From G020354785 sp964521285 (lineage in GTDB: Bacteria > Bacteroidota > Bacteroidia > Bacteroidales > UBA10428), in NCBI GenBank assembly GCA_964521285.1, contig CAZFQS010000017.1:13046-77045 (forward strand): a stretch of 64,000 bases of DNA. Direction: 5' to 3'. Below the pieces are notes generated by a model. That model saw only the letters and a program-made list of their open reading frames with translations, was not told the DNA's origin and ran no database searches. Numbering within the stretch: the stretch's first letter is position 1; the number at the start of each line of letters is the position of its first letter. Below, piece by piece: positions 1 to 9,550 of this stretch. Both the position numbers and the translations under genes were made by a program.

Positions 1-145
1 GCATCTTCCAGTATTCCTCCCTTATTTTGGAATCTTCAGGAAAAGTATCCAGCATAGACTCGCAGGTAGAAAGGACAAACATTATTATTATTGACAGCAA
101 ATATTTATAGTTAGCTATGTTAAATTTCATATCCATAATTTTCAT
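1..145 (-). CDS. SusD/RagB-like nutrient-binding lipoprotein, N-terminal fragment
   Basis: Partial gene that runs off the left edge; about 48 residues are visible. Translating the minus strand from the ATG at 145 gives a hydrophobic signal ending in a lipoprotein-type cysteine (VLSTC, then ESMLDTFPED), followed by the IREEYW stretch typical of the mature N-terminus of SusD family proteins. It begins two bases after the stop of the SusC-like gene at 148-3393, the invariant SusC-then-SusD order. SusD lipoproteins sit on the outer face of the outer membrane, bind the glycan and cap the SusC transporter. A second in-frame ATG at 130 is also possible as the start. Substrate cannot be inferred from this fragment. 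Confidence 0.82.
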   Translation of the reverse strand, partial: MKIMDMKFNIANYKYLLSIIIMFVLSTCESMLDTFPEDSKIREEYWKM

Positions 146-147
146 CA

Positions 148-3100
148 TTAAAAGGTTAACTTTAAACCCAGGGTATATGATATTGAACGTGCGGTCTGGT
201 ATTTATCCATACCTACTGCCCAGGGATTGGTACTTGCGATAGATATTTCAGGATCCTGGCCTTTGTAATTTGTAAATGTTAAAAGGTTGTATCCATTTAG
301 AAAAACACTGAGATTCTGCAGCTTAAATTTTTCCAGTAATTCCTGAGGAAGATTATATGTAAGGGATAAAGTCTTTAAGCGCATATAAGATCCGTCCTCA
401 ACATACCTGTCGCTTCCTTCGTTATTGTGTGCATTTTCATCAAAGGTAACCCTTGGTATATCGGTAATATCACCTGATTTTCTCCATCTGCCCAATACGG
501 ATGTGGCCTGATTGGCGTTTTTATTAGCTCCACCTGGCATGGCTTCCAGGTTCTTCCGGGCTACGTTAATAACATCATTGCCTACCTGATACTGGAAAAA
601 ACAATCCAGTATCCATGCTTTCCATGCAAGCCTGGTCCCAAAACCCCCAAAAAAGTCCGGGTTGGCATCTCCTATTTTTACACGGTCAAGGTCATTAATC
701 AGTCCGTCATGATTCAGATCAGAATATATAGCATCGCCTCCGACAAAGACATAACCATTCCTGTCATTGTACCTTATTTCTTTTGGTTCACCGTCAAGTT
801 CATAAACGATATTACCATTAGCGTCTTTTACTACTGCATCTTCATCTGTGGGATAAACCCCTTCGTATTTTAGTCCGTAAAAAGTACCTATAGGATCTCC
901 CATAATTGCTTTTATAGGGTAGCCTTCTTCCCAGGTTACAGACATATTATTATCTTCCGGAAGATATACAATTTGATTTCTATTGGTAGAAATATTAAAA
1001 TTAAAGCTCCATTTAACAGCTTTATCCAATATCCTGATGTCAGTTGAAAATTCAATACCCCTGTTACGGACATCGCCGAAGTTTGTCCAGTATTTTTCAA
1101 TACCTGTTGAAGCAGGTAAATTTCTTTCCATTAAAAGATCTTCTGTATATTTTTCATATACTTCAAGTGTAAATGACCATCTGTTACTAAATAAATAAAC
1201 ATCCATACCCAGATTATTGGTTTTTGTAGTTTCCCATCTCAATGTATTTAGCTGGATATTATCAGGTGTAACCCCGATCTTATCAAGATATCTGACATTG
1301 GCACTATACCTGCTGAAAAATAAATACTTGTCTTTAGGATCATTTCCTGCATAGCCCCAGGAATACCTGAACTTTAAATCATTAATAAATTCAAAGGCAC
1401 TCATAAAAGGCTCGTCGGAAATTCTCCATGAAACAGCCAGAGTCGGGAATGTAGCATAGCGATTAGAATATCCGAATTTCGAAGAACCTTCATAATTAAG
1501 AGTACCCTGAAGAATATAGCGGTCGAGTAAAACATAATGAAAGTTTCCCATAAAGGAATTAGTTTTGTATTCACCGGATCCTGAACTTAAGCTAAGCCAG
1601 CGGTTTGTTGCATCCATTCCTTCCAGAGCAAAAGAACCGGAGTTTGAACTCTCTTCAGTAAAGCTTTTTTCCTTCCACCAGCTCATTTTTGTGACACCCA
1701 TAATTGTTATCAAATGAATATCTTTAATATTATGCTGATAAGAAAGAAGGTTTTCCTGTATAACATTCTGTGTGTTCCAATCGCTGATTTTTGAACGATT
1801 TACCATATTATCGTTCCAGTTCCGGTTTGTGGCTACACTTGGAATAAAATAATCACTGTTATTATCTGAAAAATCAACAGAAATTCTGCTAGTAAAGTTA
1901 AATCTCTTAAAAATATCTAATATCAACTGGAGATTTGTCCTGAAACTGCTATTGTGTTTATTGTAGGAAACCAATTCTGTCCATGCATAAGGATTGTACT
2001 TGGTCCTGTCAAAAAGGTTATTCTCAAGATTAGGATTGGGAATATAATAATCATCCAGTACATTCCCGTCAACATCCCTTTTATAAACCGGCAAAAAAGA
2101 CGGGTACATGCCTGCAGTTGCTGTGGGATTTTGTTTTTCATCAACCCACTTTTCCCAGATCTCACTGGTTACAGTTTTTGATCGAGTATAGCCCGTGGAA
2201 GATTTAAAACTCAATTTATCTGATATAGTGTAATCAAGGTTAAAACCTGTAGTCAGGCGATCATACCTTGTTCCGCTGGTAGTCCCTGTTTGATTGGTAC
2301 TTCCCACACTAAAACTATACCTGGTTGTATTTCCTCCTCCTCTTAATGAAAAATTATTATCAAAAGTATAGCCTGTTCTCTGAATTTCCTTCAGCCAGTC
2401 TGTGTTATTGTTATAATTATAATAGTCCTGTCTCGTTGGATCATCTCTCAATTCAGGATAGGAGGGATCATCAGGGTCTTCAACAAGATTCCCTCTGTTT
2501 TGCTCCCCTTCAAGAATCAAAATTTTCATATCATCCCCACTTAAAAGAGGTACATTTTTAGGGGCATTCTGAATTGAAACATTACCGGTAAAAGTAACAT
2601 CTGTCCTGTTTGTTTTTCCTCTCTTTGTCTTTATAAGAACAACGCCATTAGCCCCTTTCGAACCATAAATAGCAGTTGAAGCAGCATCTTTCAGAACAAC
2701 TATTGATTCAATATCCGCGGGATTAACATCGGATAACGGACTATGGGCACTTGTAAGATCTGAAACATTGGTAAGACCTAATTTTCCTTCATAAGGAACA
2801 TTATCAATAACAATCAAAGGTTCATTTGATGAGTTTAAAGAAGTATTACCCCTGATTTTAATGGTATATCCGGCACCGGGATTACCCGAATTGGCAGTTA
2901 TCTGGACTCCGGGAGCGCGTCCCTGTATCATTTCCGTTACTGAAGTTGCCGATGAGTTAACTACTTCTTCCAGGTCTAAATTAACTACCGCACTGGCTAA
3001 GTTTCGCTGATCAATATTCATATAACCATCTGAAACCTTCTTTTGCCCAACAACAACAACTTCATCTATTTTGGTTGTTTCCCTTTCAAGCGCAACATTA

Positions 3101-3393
3101 ATTACCGACTTATCCCCAACAGGTATTTCCTGTTTTGTATAACCCAGAAATGTCACATGTAAAATTGTATTTTCTTCAGGCACCTGAATAGTATAGCGGC
3201 CATTAGGATCAGTAACTGTCCCTAATAAAATACGATTATTTACATTTTTTAAAATAATATTAGCTCCGGGCAAAGATGAATTGTCAGACTTATCTGTAAC
3301 AACACCTTTAATAATTTTCTGGGAATAAATAATGTTTGAAAATGCCAGAAGCAAAACAAACACTAAATATTTTGAATTTCTATATATTTTCAT
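148..3393 (-). CDS. SusC/RagA-family TonB-dependent outer-membrane transporter
   Basis: 1081-residue outer-membrane beta-barrel that imports oligosaccharides or other large nutrients with its SusD partner. Visible: signal peptide ending near residue 25 (IIYSQ), a carboxypeptidase-regulatory-like domain (about 28-110, GVVTDKSDNSSLPGANI), the linker EVVVVGQKK, then the plug domain with IQGRAPGVQI, IRGNTSLN and the SusC signature LKDAASTAIYGSKGANGV (about 235-255), and a long barrel ending in an aromatic residue (LGLKLTF). It lies 95 bases downstream of a fasciclin-domain lipoprotein gene and directly upstream of the truncated susD, so the three probably form one operon. No TonB-box/STN extension is seen. 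The substrate is unknown because any enzymes of the locus lie outside the window. Confidence 0.93.
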   Translation of the reverse strand: MKIYRNSKYLVFVLLLAFSNIIYSQKIIKGVVTDKSDNSSLPGANIILKNVNNRILLGTVTDPNGRYTIQVPEENTILHVTFLGYTKQEIPVGDKSVINVALERETTKIDEVVVVGQKKVSDGYMNIDQRNLASAVVNLDLEEVVNSSATSVTEMIQGRAPGVQITANSGNPGAGYTIKIRGNTSLNSSNEPLIVIDNVPYEGKLGLTNVSDLTSAHSPLSDVNPADIESIVVLKDAASTAIYGSKGANGVVLIKTKRGKTNRTDVTFTGNVSIQNAPKNVPLLSGDDMKILILEGEQNRGNLVEDPDDPSYPELRDDPTRQDYYNYNNNTDWLKEIQRTGYTFDNNFSLRGGGNTTRYSFSVGSTNQTGTTSGTRYDRLTTGFNLDYTISDKLSFKSSTGYTRSKTVTSEIWEKWVDEKQNPTATAGMYPSFLPVYKRDVDGNVLDDYYIPNPNLENNLFDRTKYNPYAWTELVSYNKHNSSFRTNLQLILDIFKRFNFTSRISVDFSDNNSDYFIPSVATNRNWNDNMVNRSKISDWNTQNVIQENLLSYQHNIKDIHLITIMGVTKMSWWKEKSFTEESSNSGSFALEGMDATNRWLSLSSGSGEYKTNSFMGNFHYVLLDRYILQGTLNYEGSSKFGYSNRYATFPTLAVSWRISDEPFMSAFEFINDLKFRYSWGYAGNDPKDKYLFFSRYSANVRYLDKIGVTPDNIQLNTLRWETTKTNNLGMDVYLFSNRWSFTLEVYEKYTEDLLMERNLPASTGIEKYWTNFGDVRNRGIEFSTDIRILDKAVKWSFNFNISTNRNQIVYLPEDNNMSVTWEEGYPIKAIMGDPIGTFYGLKYEGVYPTDEDAVVKDANGNIVYELDGEPKEIRYNDRNGYVFVGGDAIYSDLNHDGLINDLDRVKIGDANPDFFGGFGTRLAWKAWILDCFFQYQVGNDVINVARKNLEAMPGGANKNANQATSVLGRWRKSGDITDIPRVTFDENAHNNEGSDRYVEDGSYMRLKTLSLTYNLPQELLEKFKLQNLSVFLNGYNLLTFTNYKGQDPEISIASTNPWAVGMDKYQTARSISYTLGLKLTF

Positions 3394-3488
3394 GAGCTAA
3401 TAGTTTTTATTCTATTGTTTTTACAGGCTTTCCAAAGAGCTTTTTAAGCGAACAGGCGAAACTTTTAATAATGTTTTACTATAATTTA

Positions 3489-5639
3489 TTATTCATTATC
3501 AGGATATTGCTTTACAGGGGGCGTCAATACCTTATCAATATGATGAATTACCCCGTTCATGGTTTCAATATCATAAGTAGAAATAATATTGGCCTTATCA
3601 CCTTCCTGGTTTGCTATTGTCATCTCGTTTCTATCAAATTGTAACCATGCATAATGGTCTTTATCAAAGATATTGTCAGGAGAATAAACAATATCTTTAT
3701 ACACTGTCACAAATTTACTGCTATCTTCCGGCAGAGGATTATCAGCTTTTCTTTGAAAACTTCCTTCCGAATAAAGCCTTGTTTTGACAATATGGTACTG
3801 GCCTATATCCTGCCATACAGAAACAGAATCATAATCCTCCAAAGCATTGGCATCTTTATAGTCCTGTAATGCCTGATCAGTCGGAACAAACACTGTAAAA
3901 CTGTTATTACCGTCACTGCGTCTCAACAAATAATCCAGATTCTCATCAGTAGTCTCGTTCCATGCCCATGTTTCCAAAATAAGCCTGAAATTACTGGTTT
4001 CCTCAGTATTAGCCAGGTAATTGGAAACAGTCATTTTCGGTTGAACCGGCATTTGCTCCAGTGTATAAGCATAACCATTTTCCGTCTCCTGGGGATCAAA
4101 GCATGTAATATCACTATTTATTGCGCCATTGTCAAACATCAGGAAATTCCCCGAGCGTGTAGGGTACCATTTATAAGTATTCATATCTTCAGGCCTGATA
4201 ATATAATTAGGAATAATCATATAATTCAGCAGTGAATCTATCTGCTTTGACAGCATCCTGAATCCGTCCTTATAATAACTCATTTCTCCCGCTGCACTCA
4301 GGCGGCGTTCAATACCATAATTTTCCAGGGCCGTATTAGTAGGTACAAAAAAAGTAAACCTGGCATCTTTATACTTTAGATAATCGATAAAATCGGAATT
4401 ACTTTCATATAACATTTCGAGAAACCATGAGAATTTTATATCCAGCATCGGTACTTTAACAACTGTTGTAAAAGCCGATGATAAAAGAAGATTATTAATC
4501 ACATATACAATGCCGTTGCTTGCAAATACTTTCTCGGAAATATCGGGATTAACTATGGTATCCCCTAAAATGTTTATTACTCCTGATTGAATATCGGATA
4601 GCCACTTCCTGCCAAATATGATGTATTCGGATAATAAATACACAGCCGTAACATCCGGAACAGAATCGAATGAATTATAAAAACTTGTAAGCACTGTGTT
4701 CTGAACAAAATCATCAAAGGTCCCTATTGCCGGACATAAAATAGTGCCCACATTATTGTCTGATGCAAAATTAAAACTATACATATAATCCTTATAAAAA
4801 ATAGAATCAGTTCCTTCTATTTCTCTCAATTGCAGTAACACGAATTTTTCAAGAAGATTGGAATAATAGGGATTTTTCTCTGCCAGAATCTTATCTATGG
4901 CGGGCCTGACTTCCAGAACCTTGTTAATCCCATGTATAACCCCGTTTTTTGCAGGAATATCCCTTTTATCTAAAGATATTTGAGCTCCTTCGATATTAAA
5001 ATCACCGGGAGCTACTCCGTATATATCCTGGTAATCCTGGCTCATCTTGTACTTATCAATATACTCCTGGGTATACACACTTAAAACCTTATAACCGGGA
5101 CGGACTTTTCTATCTAATTTAAAATTCCTGTCATAATACCAGTAATCGGGTTCTCTATATCTGGAGCCGAAGCGGTACACATCATTAGACTGATAATTCA
5201 CATTAATTAATTCTTCTTTTTCATCAATATACTTGTCAAAGTCAATTTTAAAATACATATTAAAAAGTATATGACCGTTAACAAGCTTATATATGGCAAG
5301 TGAATCATCAGCATTACTCATGTCATAATCATCTATTGATAATTTTCCCTGGCTTGTTAAATATTCCGCTATAGCTTCATTGGTCGGAGCAAATACAGTA
5401 TAAAGCCCTGAGGTATTAATTGCCCTTTTTAAAACCGGTATTTTATCAATAGCCTTGGTGAATTCGCTGAAGTCAGGTTCGTTTTTTAATTGCTCATAAA
5501 TAGGACCTGCCAGGCCTTCAGGAGTGTCATAGTATCCGCCAAATTCCTTGTTGCAACCGTAAAAAAGCAATAATATCAGAAAAAAATTCCTTGCCAGATG
5601 TAATAAACTTCTTGTGTTAAAGAAAATATTCTTTCCCAT
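3489..5639 (-). CDS. Four-repeat fasciclin (FAS1) domain lipoprotein
   Basis: 716 residues. A hydrophobic segment ending LLLFYGC (Cys about 29) marks a lipoprotein, so it is probably anchored in the outer membrane. Four FAS1-like units can be read at roughly residues 45-245, 250-390, 395-550 and 555-712. Their hallmark segments are YTVFAPTNEAI, FTFFVPTNTAL and FTVFVPTDQAL, and domain ends such as NGVIHGINKVL, NGIVYVINNLL and NGVIHHIDKVL; unit 2 is the most diverged. FAS1 domains mediate adhesion or glycan and protein binding in other systems. Encoded immediately upstream of the susC-susD pair, it is likely an accessory surface-binding protein of that nutrient system. This role is inferred from position; no catalytic residues are evident. 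Confidence 0.85.
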   Translation of the reverse strand: MGKNIFFNTRSLLHLARNFFLILLLFYGCNKEFGGYYDTPEGLAGPIYEQLKNEPDFSEFTKAIDKIPVLKRAINTSGLYTVFAPTNEAIAEYLTSQGKLSIDDYDMSNADDSLAIYKLVNGHILFNMYFKIDFDKYIDEKEELINVNYQSNDVYRFGSRYREPDYWYYDRNFKLDRKVRPGYKVLSVYTQEYIDKYKMSQDYQDIYGVAPGDFNIEGAQISLDKRDIPAKNGVIHGINKVLEVRPAIDKILAEKNPYYSNLLEKFVLLQLREIEGTDSIFYKDYMYSFNFASDNNVGTILCPAIGTFDDFVQNTVLTSFYNSFDSVPDVTAVYLLSEYIIFGRKWLSDIQSGVINILGDTIVNPDISEKVFASNGIVYVINNLLLSSAFTTVVKVPMLDIKFSWFLEMLYESNSDFIDYLKYKDARFTFFVPTNTALENYGIERRLSAAGEMSYYKDGFRMLSKQIDSLLNYMIIPNYIIRPEDMNTYKWYPTRSGNFLMFDNGAINSDITCFDPQETENGYAYTLEQMPVQPKMTVSNYLANTEETSNFRLILETWAWNETTDENLDYLLRRSDGNNSFTVFVPTDQALQDYKDANALEDYDSVSVWQDIGQYHIVKTRLYSEGSFQRKADNPLPEDSSKFVTVYKDIVYSPDNIFDKDHYAWLQFDRNEMTIANQEGDKANIISTYDIETMNGVIHHIDKVLTPPVKQYPDNE

Positions 5640-5790
5640 GTGTTTATGCTATTATAACTTATTAATCTTTACATGCATTTCTGTAAAAAACGGTAGATTC
5701 ACCCAGAAAAAAATAATCACATAAATTAACAAAATTTACTAAACAAGAGAAAAAAAAATCACGATTATTTTCAAATAGGAAAGGGGAGAA

Positions 5791-5826
5791 AAGGGTACAG
5801 CGCCCTTTCAAGGGCGCTGTACCCTT
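5791..5826. repeat. Perfect hairpin copy of the dispersed ACAGCGCCC repeat, abutting the kbl stop
   Basis: Two 17-base arms (AAGGGTACAGCGCCCTT and its exact reverse complement) separated by TC. The element begins at the base next to the kbl stop codon. Read on the minus strand it is followed by TTTTCTCCCC, so it could act as the kbl terminator. Related copies are at 8142-8239, 9495-9545, 14501-14599 and 54591-54634. Confidence 0.75.
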
Positions 5827-7011
5827 CTATATACCAAGTTCCTTTTTTACTTCAGCAAACATTTTTATGGCAAATTCCAGATCCTCCCTGGAATGTGCTG
5901 CCGATATCTGTGTGCGTATCCGGGCTTTTCCCTGTGGAACCACAGGATAGAAAAAGCCTATAACATATACCCCTTTCTCAAGCAACCTTGCTGCCATTTT
6001 TTGTGCAAGCTTGGCGTCCCCAAGCATTACCGGTACAATGGGGTGGGTCCCCGGTAGAATATTAAAGCCGAGTTTTGACATTTCTTCCCTGAAGAAAGTT
6101 GTATTTTCATTTAGTTTTACTCTTAAATCATCCGATTCACTTAATAAATCAATAACCTTAATCGAAGCTTTTATAATGCTTGGTGCAACTGTATTGGAAA
6201 ACAGGTAGGGCCGTGACCGTTGTCTTAGCATATCTACTATTTCTTTACGTCCGCTTGTATAACCGCCACTGGCACCACCCAGCGCTTTCCCCAGCGTTCC
6301 GGTAATAATATCAACCCTTCCGATAACATCGTTGTATTCATGTGTTCCGCGTCCGTTCTTACCCATAAATCCCACAGCATGAGAGTCGTCAACCATTACA
6401 AGTGCATCATATTTTTCAGCCAAATCACATATTCCCTTTAAATTGGCTATATAACCGTCCATAGAAAAAACACCATCGGTGGCAATTAATTTGAAACGGG
6501 CATTTGCTGCCTGCCTCAACTTTTCTTCCAAATCGGCCATATCATTATTCTTATAGCGGAACCGCTGTGCCTTACAGAGGCGGATACCATCAATTATGCT
6601 GGCATGATTTAATTCATCGCTAATCACTGCATCTTCAGCCGAAAGTAAAGTTTCAAAAAGACCTCCATTAGCGTCAAAGCATGAGGTATATAAAATCGTA
6701 TCTTCTGTCTTTAAAAACTCTGTAATCTTATTTTCAAGAGTTTTATGAATTTGCTGGGTCCCACAAATAAATCTTACAGAAGACAACCCATAACCCCAAT
6801 CGTCATAACTGGAACGTGCAGCTTCAATGATCTCAGGATGAGATGCAAGCCCCAGATAATTGTTTGCACAAAGATTTAATACTTTTTTGCCGCCAAGAAC
6901 TTCGATATTTGCATCCTGCGGACTAACGATTATTCTTTCATCTTTGAAAAGACCATCATCTTTTATAGTATTTATCTCTTGCTGCAGATATGATTTCATT
7001 TTGCTGAACAT
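5827..7011 (-). CDS. kbl: 2-amino-3-ketobutyrate CoA ligase (glycine C-acetyltransferase)
   Basis: 394 residues, the usual length for this PLP-dependent alpha-oxoamine synthase. It cleaves 2-amino-3-oxobutyrate with CoA to glycine and acetyl-CoA, the second step of threonine breakdown, in the cytosol. Seen: the ANNYLGLASHPE entry motif, the DDSHAVGFMG segment and the PLP-lysine motif GTLGKALGG (Lys about 241), plus RPYLFSNTVAPS. The gene follows tdh by 39 bases, the classical tdh-kbl operon. A near neighbour such as 8-amino-7-oxononanoate synthase is less likely given the tdh partner and the close match to Kbl motifs. A repeat hairpin begins at its stop codon. Confidence 0.95.
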   Translation of the reverse strand: MFSKMKSYLQQEINTIKDDGLFKDERIIVSPQDANIEVLGGKKVLNLCANNYLGLASHPEIIEAARSSYDDWGYGLSSVRFICGTQQIHKTLENKITEFLKTEDTILYTSCFDANGGLFETLLSAEDAVISDELNHASIIDGIRLCKAQRFRYKNNDMADLEEKLRQAANARFKLIATDGVFSMDGYIANLKGICDLAEKYDALVMVDDSHAVGFMGKNGRGTHEYNDVIGRVDIITGTLGKALGGASGGYTSGRKEIVDMLRQRSRPYLFSNTVAPSIIKASIKVIDLLSESDDLRVKLNENTTFFREEMSKLGFNILPGTHPIVPVMLGDAKLAQKMAARLLEKGVYVIGFFYPVVPQGKARIRTQISAAHSREDLEFAIKMFAEVKKELGI

Positions 7012-7050
7012 ACTATTCCCTTTCTTTATTTGATTGATTTGTTTTTCAGG

Positions 7051-8076
7051 TTACATCCAATTCAGGATAATTTTTCCGGATAAACCGGAACTCATCAGTT
7101 CAAAGCCCTCCTCAAATTCAGTATAATGGAAACGATGGGTGATCACGGGCATTAAATCCAGTCCGCCCTGCACCATAACTGTCATCTTATACCAGGTCTC
7201 AAACATTTTACGGCCATATATCCCTTTTATAGTTAATCCGTTAAAAACGATAAGGTCCCAGTTAATCTTTGTCTCCGGTTGGAGTATCCCCAGGAGAGCA
7301 ATCTTACCCCCGTGTACCATATTCTCCAGCATATTTTCAAATGCCTGTCCGTTTCCCGACATTTCCAGTCCGACATCAAACCCTTCGATCATTCCCAGTT
7401 CTTTTTGAATATCTTTTAAATCTTCTTTGCTTACATCAACTACCCTCGTAGCGCCCATTTTTTTTGCCAGCTCTAATCTGTAAGGATTGACGTCTGTTAT
7501 TATAACATATCTTGCTCCCGCATGCCTTGCAATTGCAGCAGCCATAATCCCAATCGGACCCGCACCTGTTATCAGAACATCTTCACCAATAAGATCAAAT
7601 GACAGAGTCGTATGAGTGGCGTTACCAATAGGATCAAAGATAGCAAGAACATCTTCGGGAATATTTGGATCACAATGCCAGACATTGGTTGCGGGTATAC
7701 AAACGTATTCGGCAAATGAACCATCCCTGGTTACTCCAACACTCATTGTATCCCTGCATAAATGGAGCCTGCCTGCAAGACAATTCCGGCACTGGCCGCA
7801 AACAATATGTCCTTCTCCGCTTACCAGATCACCAACTTTAAAGCCTTTAACATTGCTTCCAAAACTTTCAACTTCTCCAACAAACTCATGTCCAATTACC
7901 ATTGGAACAGGAATTGTTTTCTGTGCCCAGGAATCCCATTTATATATATGGATATCGGTACCACAGATGGCTGTTTTATGAATTTTTATTCTTACATCAT
8001 TAATACCTGGTTCCGGAACAGGGACATCTTCCATCCACAATCCTTCTTTTTTATATTTTTTTACCAGTGCTTTCAT
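7051..8076 (-). CDS. tdh: L-threonine 3-dehydrogenase, zinc-dependent (MDR type)
   Basis: 341 residues, cytosolic. Oxidises L-threonine to 2-amino-3-oxobutyrate with NAD+, feeding Kbl encoded next. Catalytic zinc ligands are readable at Cys38 (AICGTD), His63 and Glu64 (GHEFVGEV); structural-zinc cysteines are at 93, 96, 99 and 107 (CGQCRNCLAGRLHLC). The Rossmann motif is GAGPIGIMAA. These positions agree with the E. coli enzyme as I know it. The zinc alcohol-dehydrogenase-type enzyme is worth noting because some Bacteroidota use an unrelated short-chain type for this step. First gene of the tdh-kbl pair; a degenerate repeat lies upstream, in the gap to the transaldolase-family gene. Confidence 0.95.
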   Translation of the reverse strand: MKALVKKYKKEGLWMEDVPVPEPGINDVRIKIHKTAICGTDIHIYKWDSWAQKTIPVPMVIGHEFVGEVESFGSNVKGFKVGDLVSGEGHIVCGQCRNCLAGRLHLCRDTMSVGVTRDGSFAEYVCIPATNVWHCDPNIPEDVLAIFDPIGNATHTTLSFDLIGEDVLITGAGPIGIMAAAIARHAGARYVIITDVNPYRLELAKKMGATRVVDVSKEDLKDIQKELGMIEGFDVGLEMSGNGQAFENMLENMVHGGKIALLGILQPETKINWDLIVFNGLTIKGIYGRKMFETWYKMTVMVQGGLDLMPVITHRFHYTEFEEGFELMSSGLSGKIILNWM

Positions 8077-8141
8077 TTAACACTTTTTACTACCTGTTTA
8101 AACAGACTTTTAATCAAATTTATAAAAATAAAGTTAATATA

Positions 8142-8239
8142 GTGACAGCGCCCTTAATTGACTGAAGATCAATTATATATAAGGAAGGAATGACGCCTGT
8201 AATACGCTGTTTCTCTTAAAGTTACGGTCACTGTCCCTT
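8142..8239. repeat. Degenerate copy of the dispersed ACAGCGCCC repeat
   Basis: GTGACAGCGCCCTT at 8142-8155 and, about 70 bases away, the opposing TCACTGTCCCTT at 8228-8239. Together they look like the two ends of a decayed inverted repeat filling the gap between the stop of the transaldolase-family gene (8241) and tdh. The interior shows no gene. Confidence 0.5.
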
Positions 8240-8240
8240 C

Positions 8241-9482
8241 TCAACTAATAATAGACTTTATTCTTTCATCCAGTTGTGCCTGGTCACTGGTAAATGAGGC
8301 TAATCCGGCAAGATTTAACAGGGTATCAATCGCCAACTCGCTACTTGCAATGCGGACAGCCCATTTTTTGTGTACAGGAATCTTTCCGTCAACGGAAATG
8401 GTATTTAAATCATTATCTGACAATTCAGGAAAAAGGTCATTGCACCCTGCTTCTTTTGTCAGCTTTATTAATTCCTCCCCAGTCCCTGGCGTATTTTTAC
8501 CCAGCTCTTTTGCCAGCTCCATTTCTTTTTCACTTACATCCCAGAGTTTATTAATAAATAATTCTTTCGTACTTATATTATCAAACAAACTAATATTGTA
8601 ATCCTCTTCAATCCTGCTGCGAAAATTTCCATCCAAATCTTCTGATGCTGATTTTGCGACATTTACCGGCATAGTAAATACATCTAATCCGGCCAGCAAT
8701 GGCAGTTGATCCGCACTTCGTAAGCTGGCAGCTATTAACCTGGTTTTATTGGAATCAGTGCCTGTAAGTTTATTTATTATCCTCTGTGAGCTAAGGGTAG
8801 CCTTTTCACCAGCATATCTTCCGTCCCCCAGTTCATTACTTTTGAAATAAGCTCCAATTCTTCCCAGAAATACATTCTGATAATTTGGTCTGGCAATGGC
8901 TGCTACTAAAGCATTTTGCCTCGCACTGAATTCCAGGGTAAAGTTAACAGGAACTCCCAGGTCTCTTAGCTTTTTTGCCCCTATTATACCTGCAGCTGTG
9001 TACGGCACCTTTATTAAAAAATTGCCGGGATGAATATCATGAAACCTTAATCCGTATTCAACCATTCCATCTATATCGTGAGCTAAATTTGTATGCAGCT
9101 CAACACTCACCCTGCCTCCGAATATACTTACAAGCCTCAGCCCATGCCTTGCATTTAAAATAAATGCAATCTCCATGATACGGCTCTGAAGGTCAAGGTT
9201 TTTTAAAAGATGATTTGTTTTAGCAATAAATGTGTCATATATACCCTTCTGTATCTCCGTATTCAGGAGAGTATTATTAGTTGTAAGTCCGGTCATGTCT
9301 AATGACCATATTTCTGAAGCACTCTCAATATCACCGGTATCTAACCAGAGTTCGGTTCCTGTTTTTTTAAGATTTGACCAGAAAGAAGATGATTCTGCCT
9401 TAATTCTGTCTTTACCTGGCTCTATTCCTTCCCGGGCAATAGCTTTTGTATCTTTGGCAAGTCTGGAGTTTGCGGCAATCAT
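8241..9482 (-). CDS. Transaldolase-family enzyme
   Basis: 413 residues, cytosolic. The family transfers a dihydroxyacetone unit between sugar phosphates in the non-oxidative pentose phosphate pathway. Seen: ELWLDTGD (Asp48, position of the conserved N-terminal Asp), GLTTNNTLL (counterpart of the family's TSNPS/TTNPS segment), VSVELH (Glu128), FLIKVPYTAAG with the presumed Schiff-base Lys158, and VNFTLEFSARQ. All key residues of the class-I transaldolase mechanism therefore appear present. It is longer than the roughly 320-residue TalB type and diverges in the NNT segment, so substrate may differ. It lies 68 bases after a susCD pair and 164 before tdh; repeats in both gaps argue that it is its own unit. 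Confidence 0.75.
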   Translation of the reverse strand: MIAANSRLAKDTKAIAREGIEPGKDRIKAESSSFWSNLKKTGTELWLDTGDIESASEIWSLDMTGLTTNNTLLNTEIQKGIYDTFIAKTNHLLKNLDLQSRIMEIAFILNARHGLRLVSIFGGRVSVELHTNLAHDIDGMVEYGLRFHDIHPGNFLIKVPYTAAGIIGAKKLRDLGVPVNFTLEFSARQNALVAAIARPNYQNVFLGRIGAYFKSNELGDGRYAGEKATLSSQRIINKLTGTDSNKTRLIAASLRSADQLPLLAGLDVFTMPVNVAKSASEDLDGNFRSRIEEDYNISLFDNISTKELFINKLWDVSEKEMELAKELGKNTPGTGEELIKLTKEAGCNDLFPELSDNDLNTISVDGKIPVHKKWAVRIASSELAIDTLLNLAGLASFTSDQAQLDERIKSIIS

Positions 9483-9494
9483 AGTGTGAATTTT

Positions 9495-9545
9495 AAGAGG
9501 AGGCTGCGCCCTAAAGGTTGCTGTCCCCTGGCGCTGTCCCCTCTT
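9495..9545. repeat. Dispersed ACAGCGCCC repeat, compound copy after susD
   Basis: Contains AGGCTGCGCCCT followed by GCTGTCCCCT and GGCGCTGTCCCCTCTT. These are minus-strand forms of the same GGGGACAGCGCC core, two in tandem opposing a third, degenerate one. It fills the gap between the SusD stop (9551) and the transaldolase-family start (9482). Confidence 0.6.
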
Positions 9546-9550
9546 CTATA

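Noticed and set aside
7616..8142. Two overlapping + strand frames opposite tdh.
   Set aside because: Shadow frames of a well-conserved tdh gene; no family resemblance.
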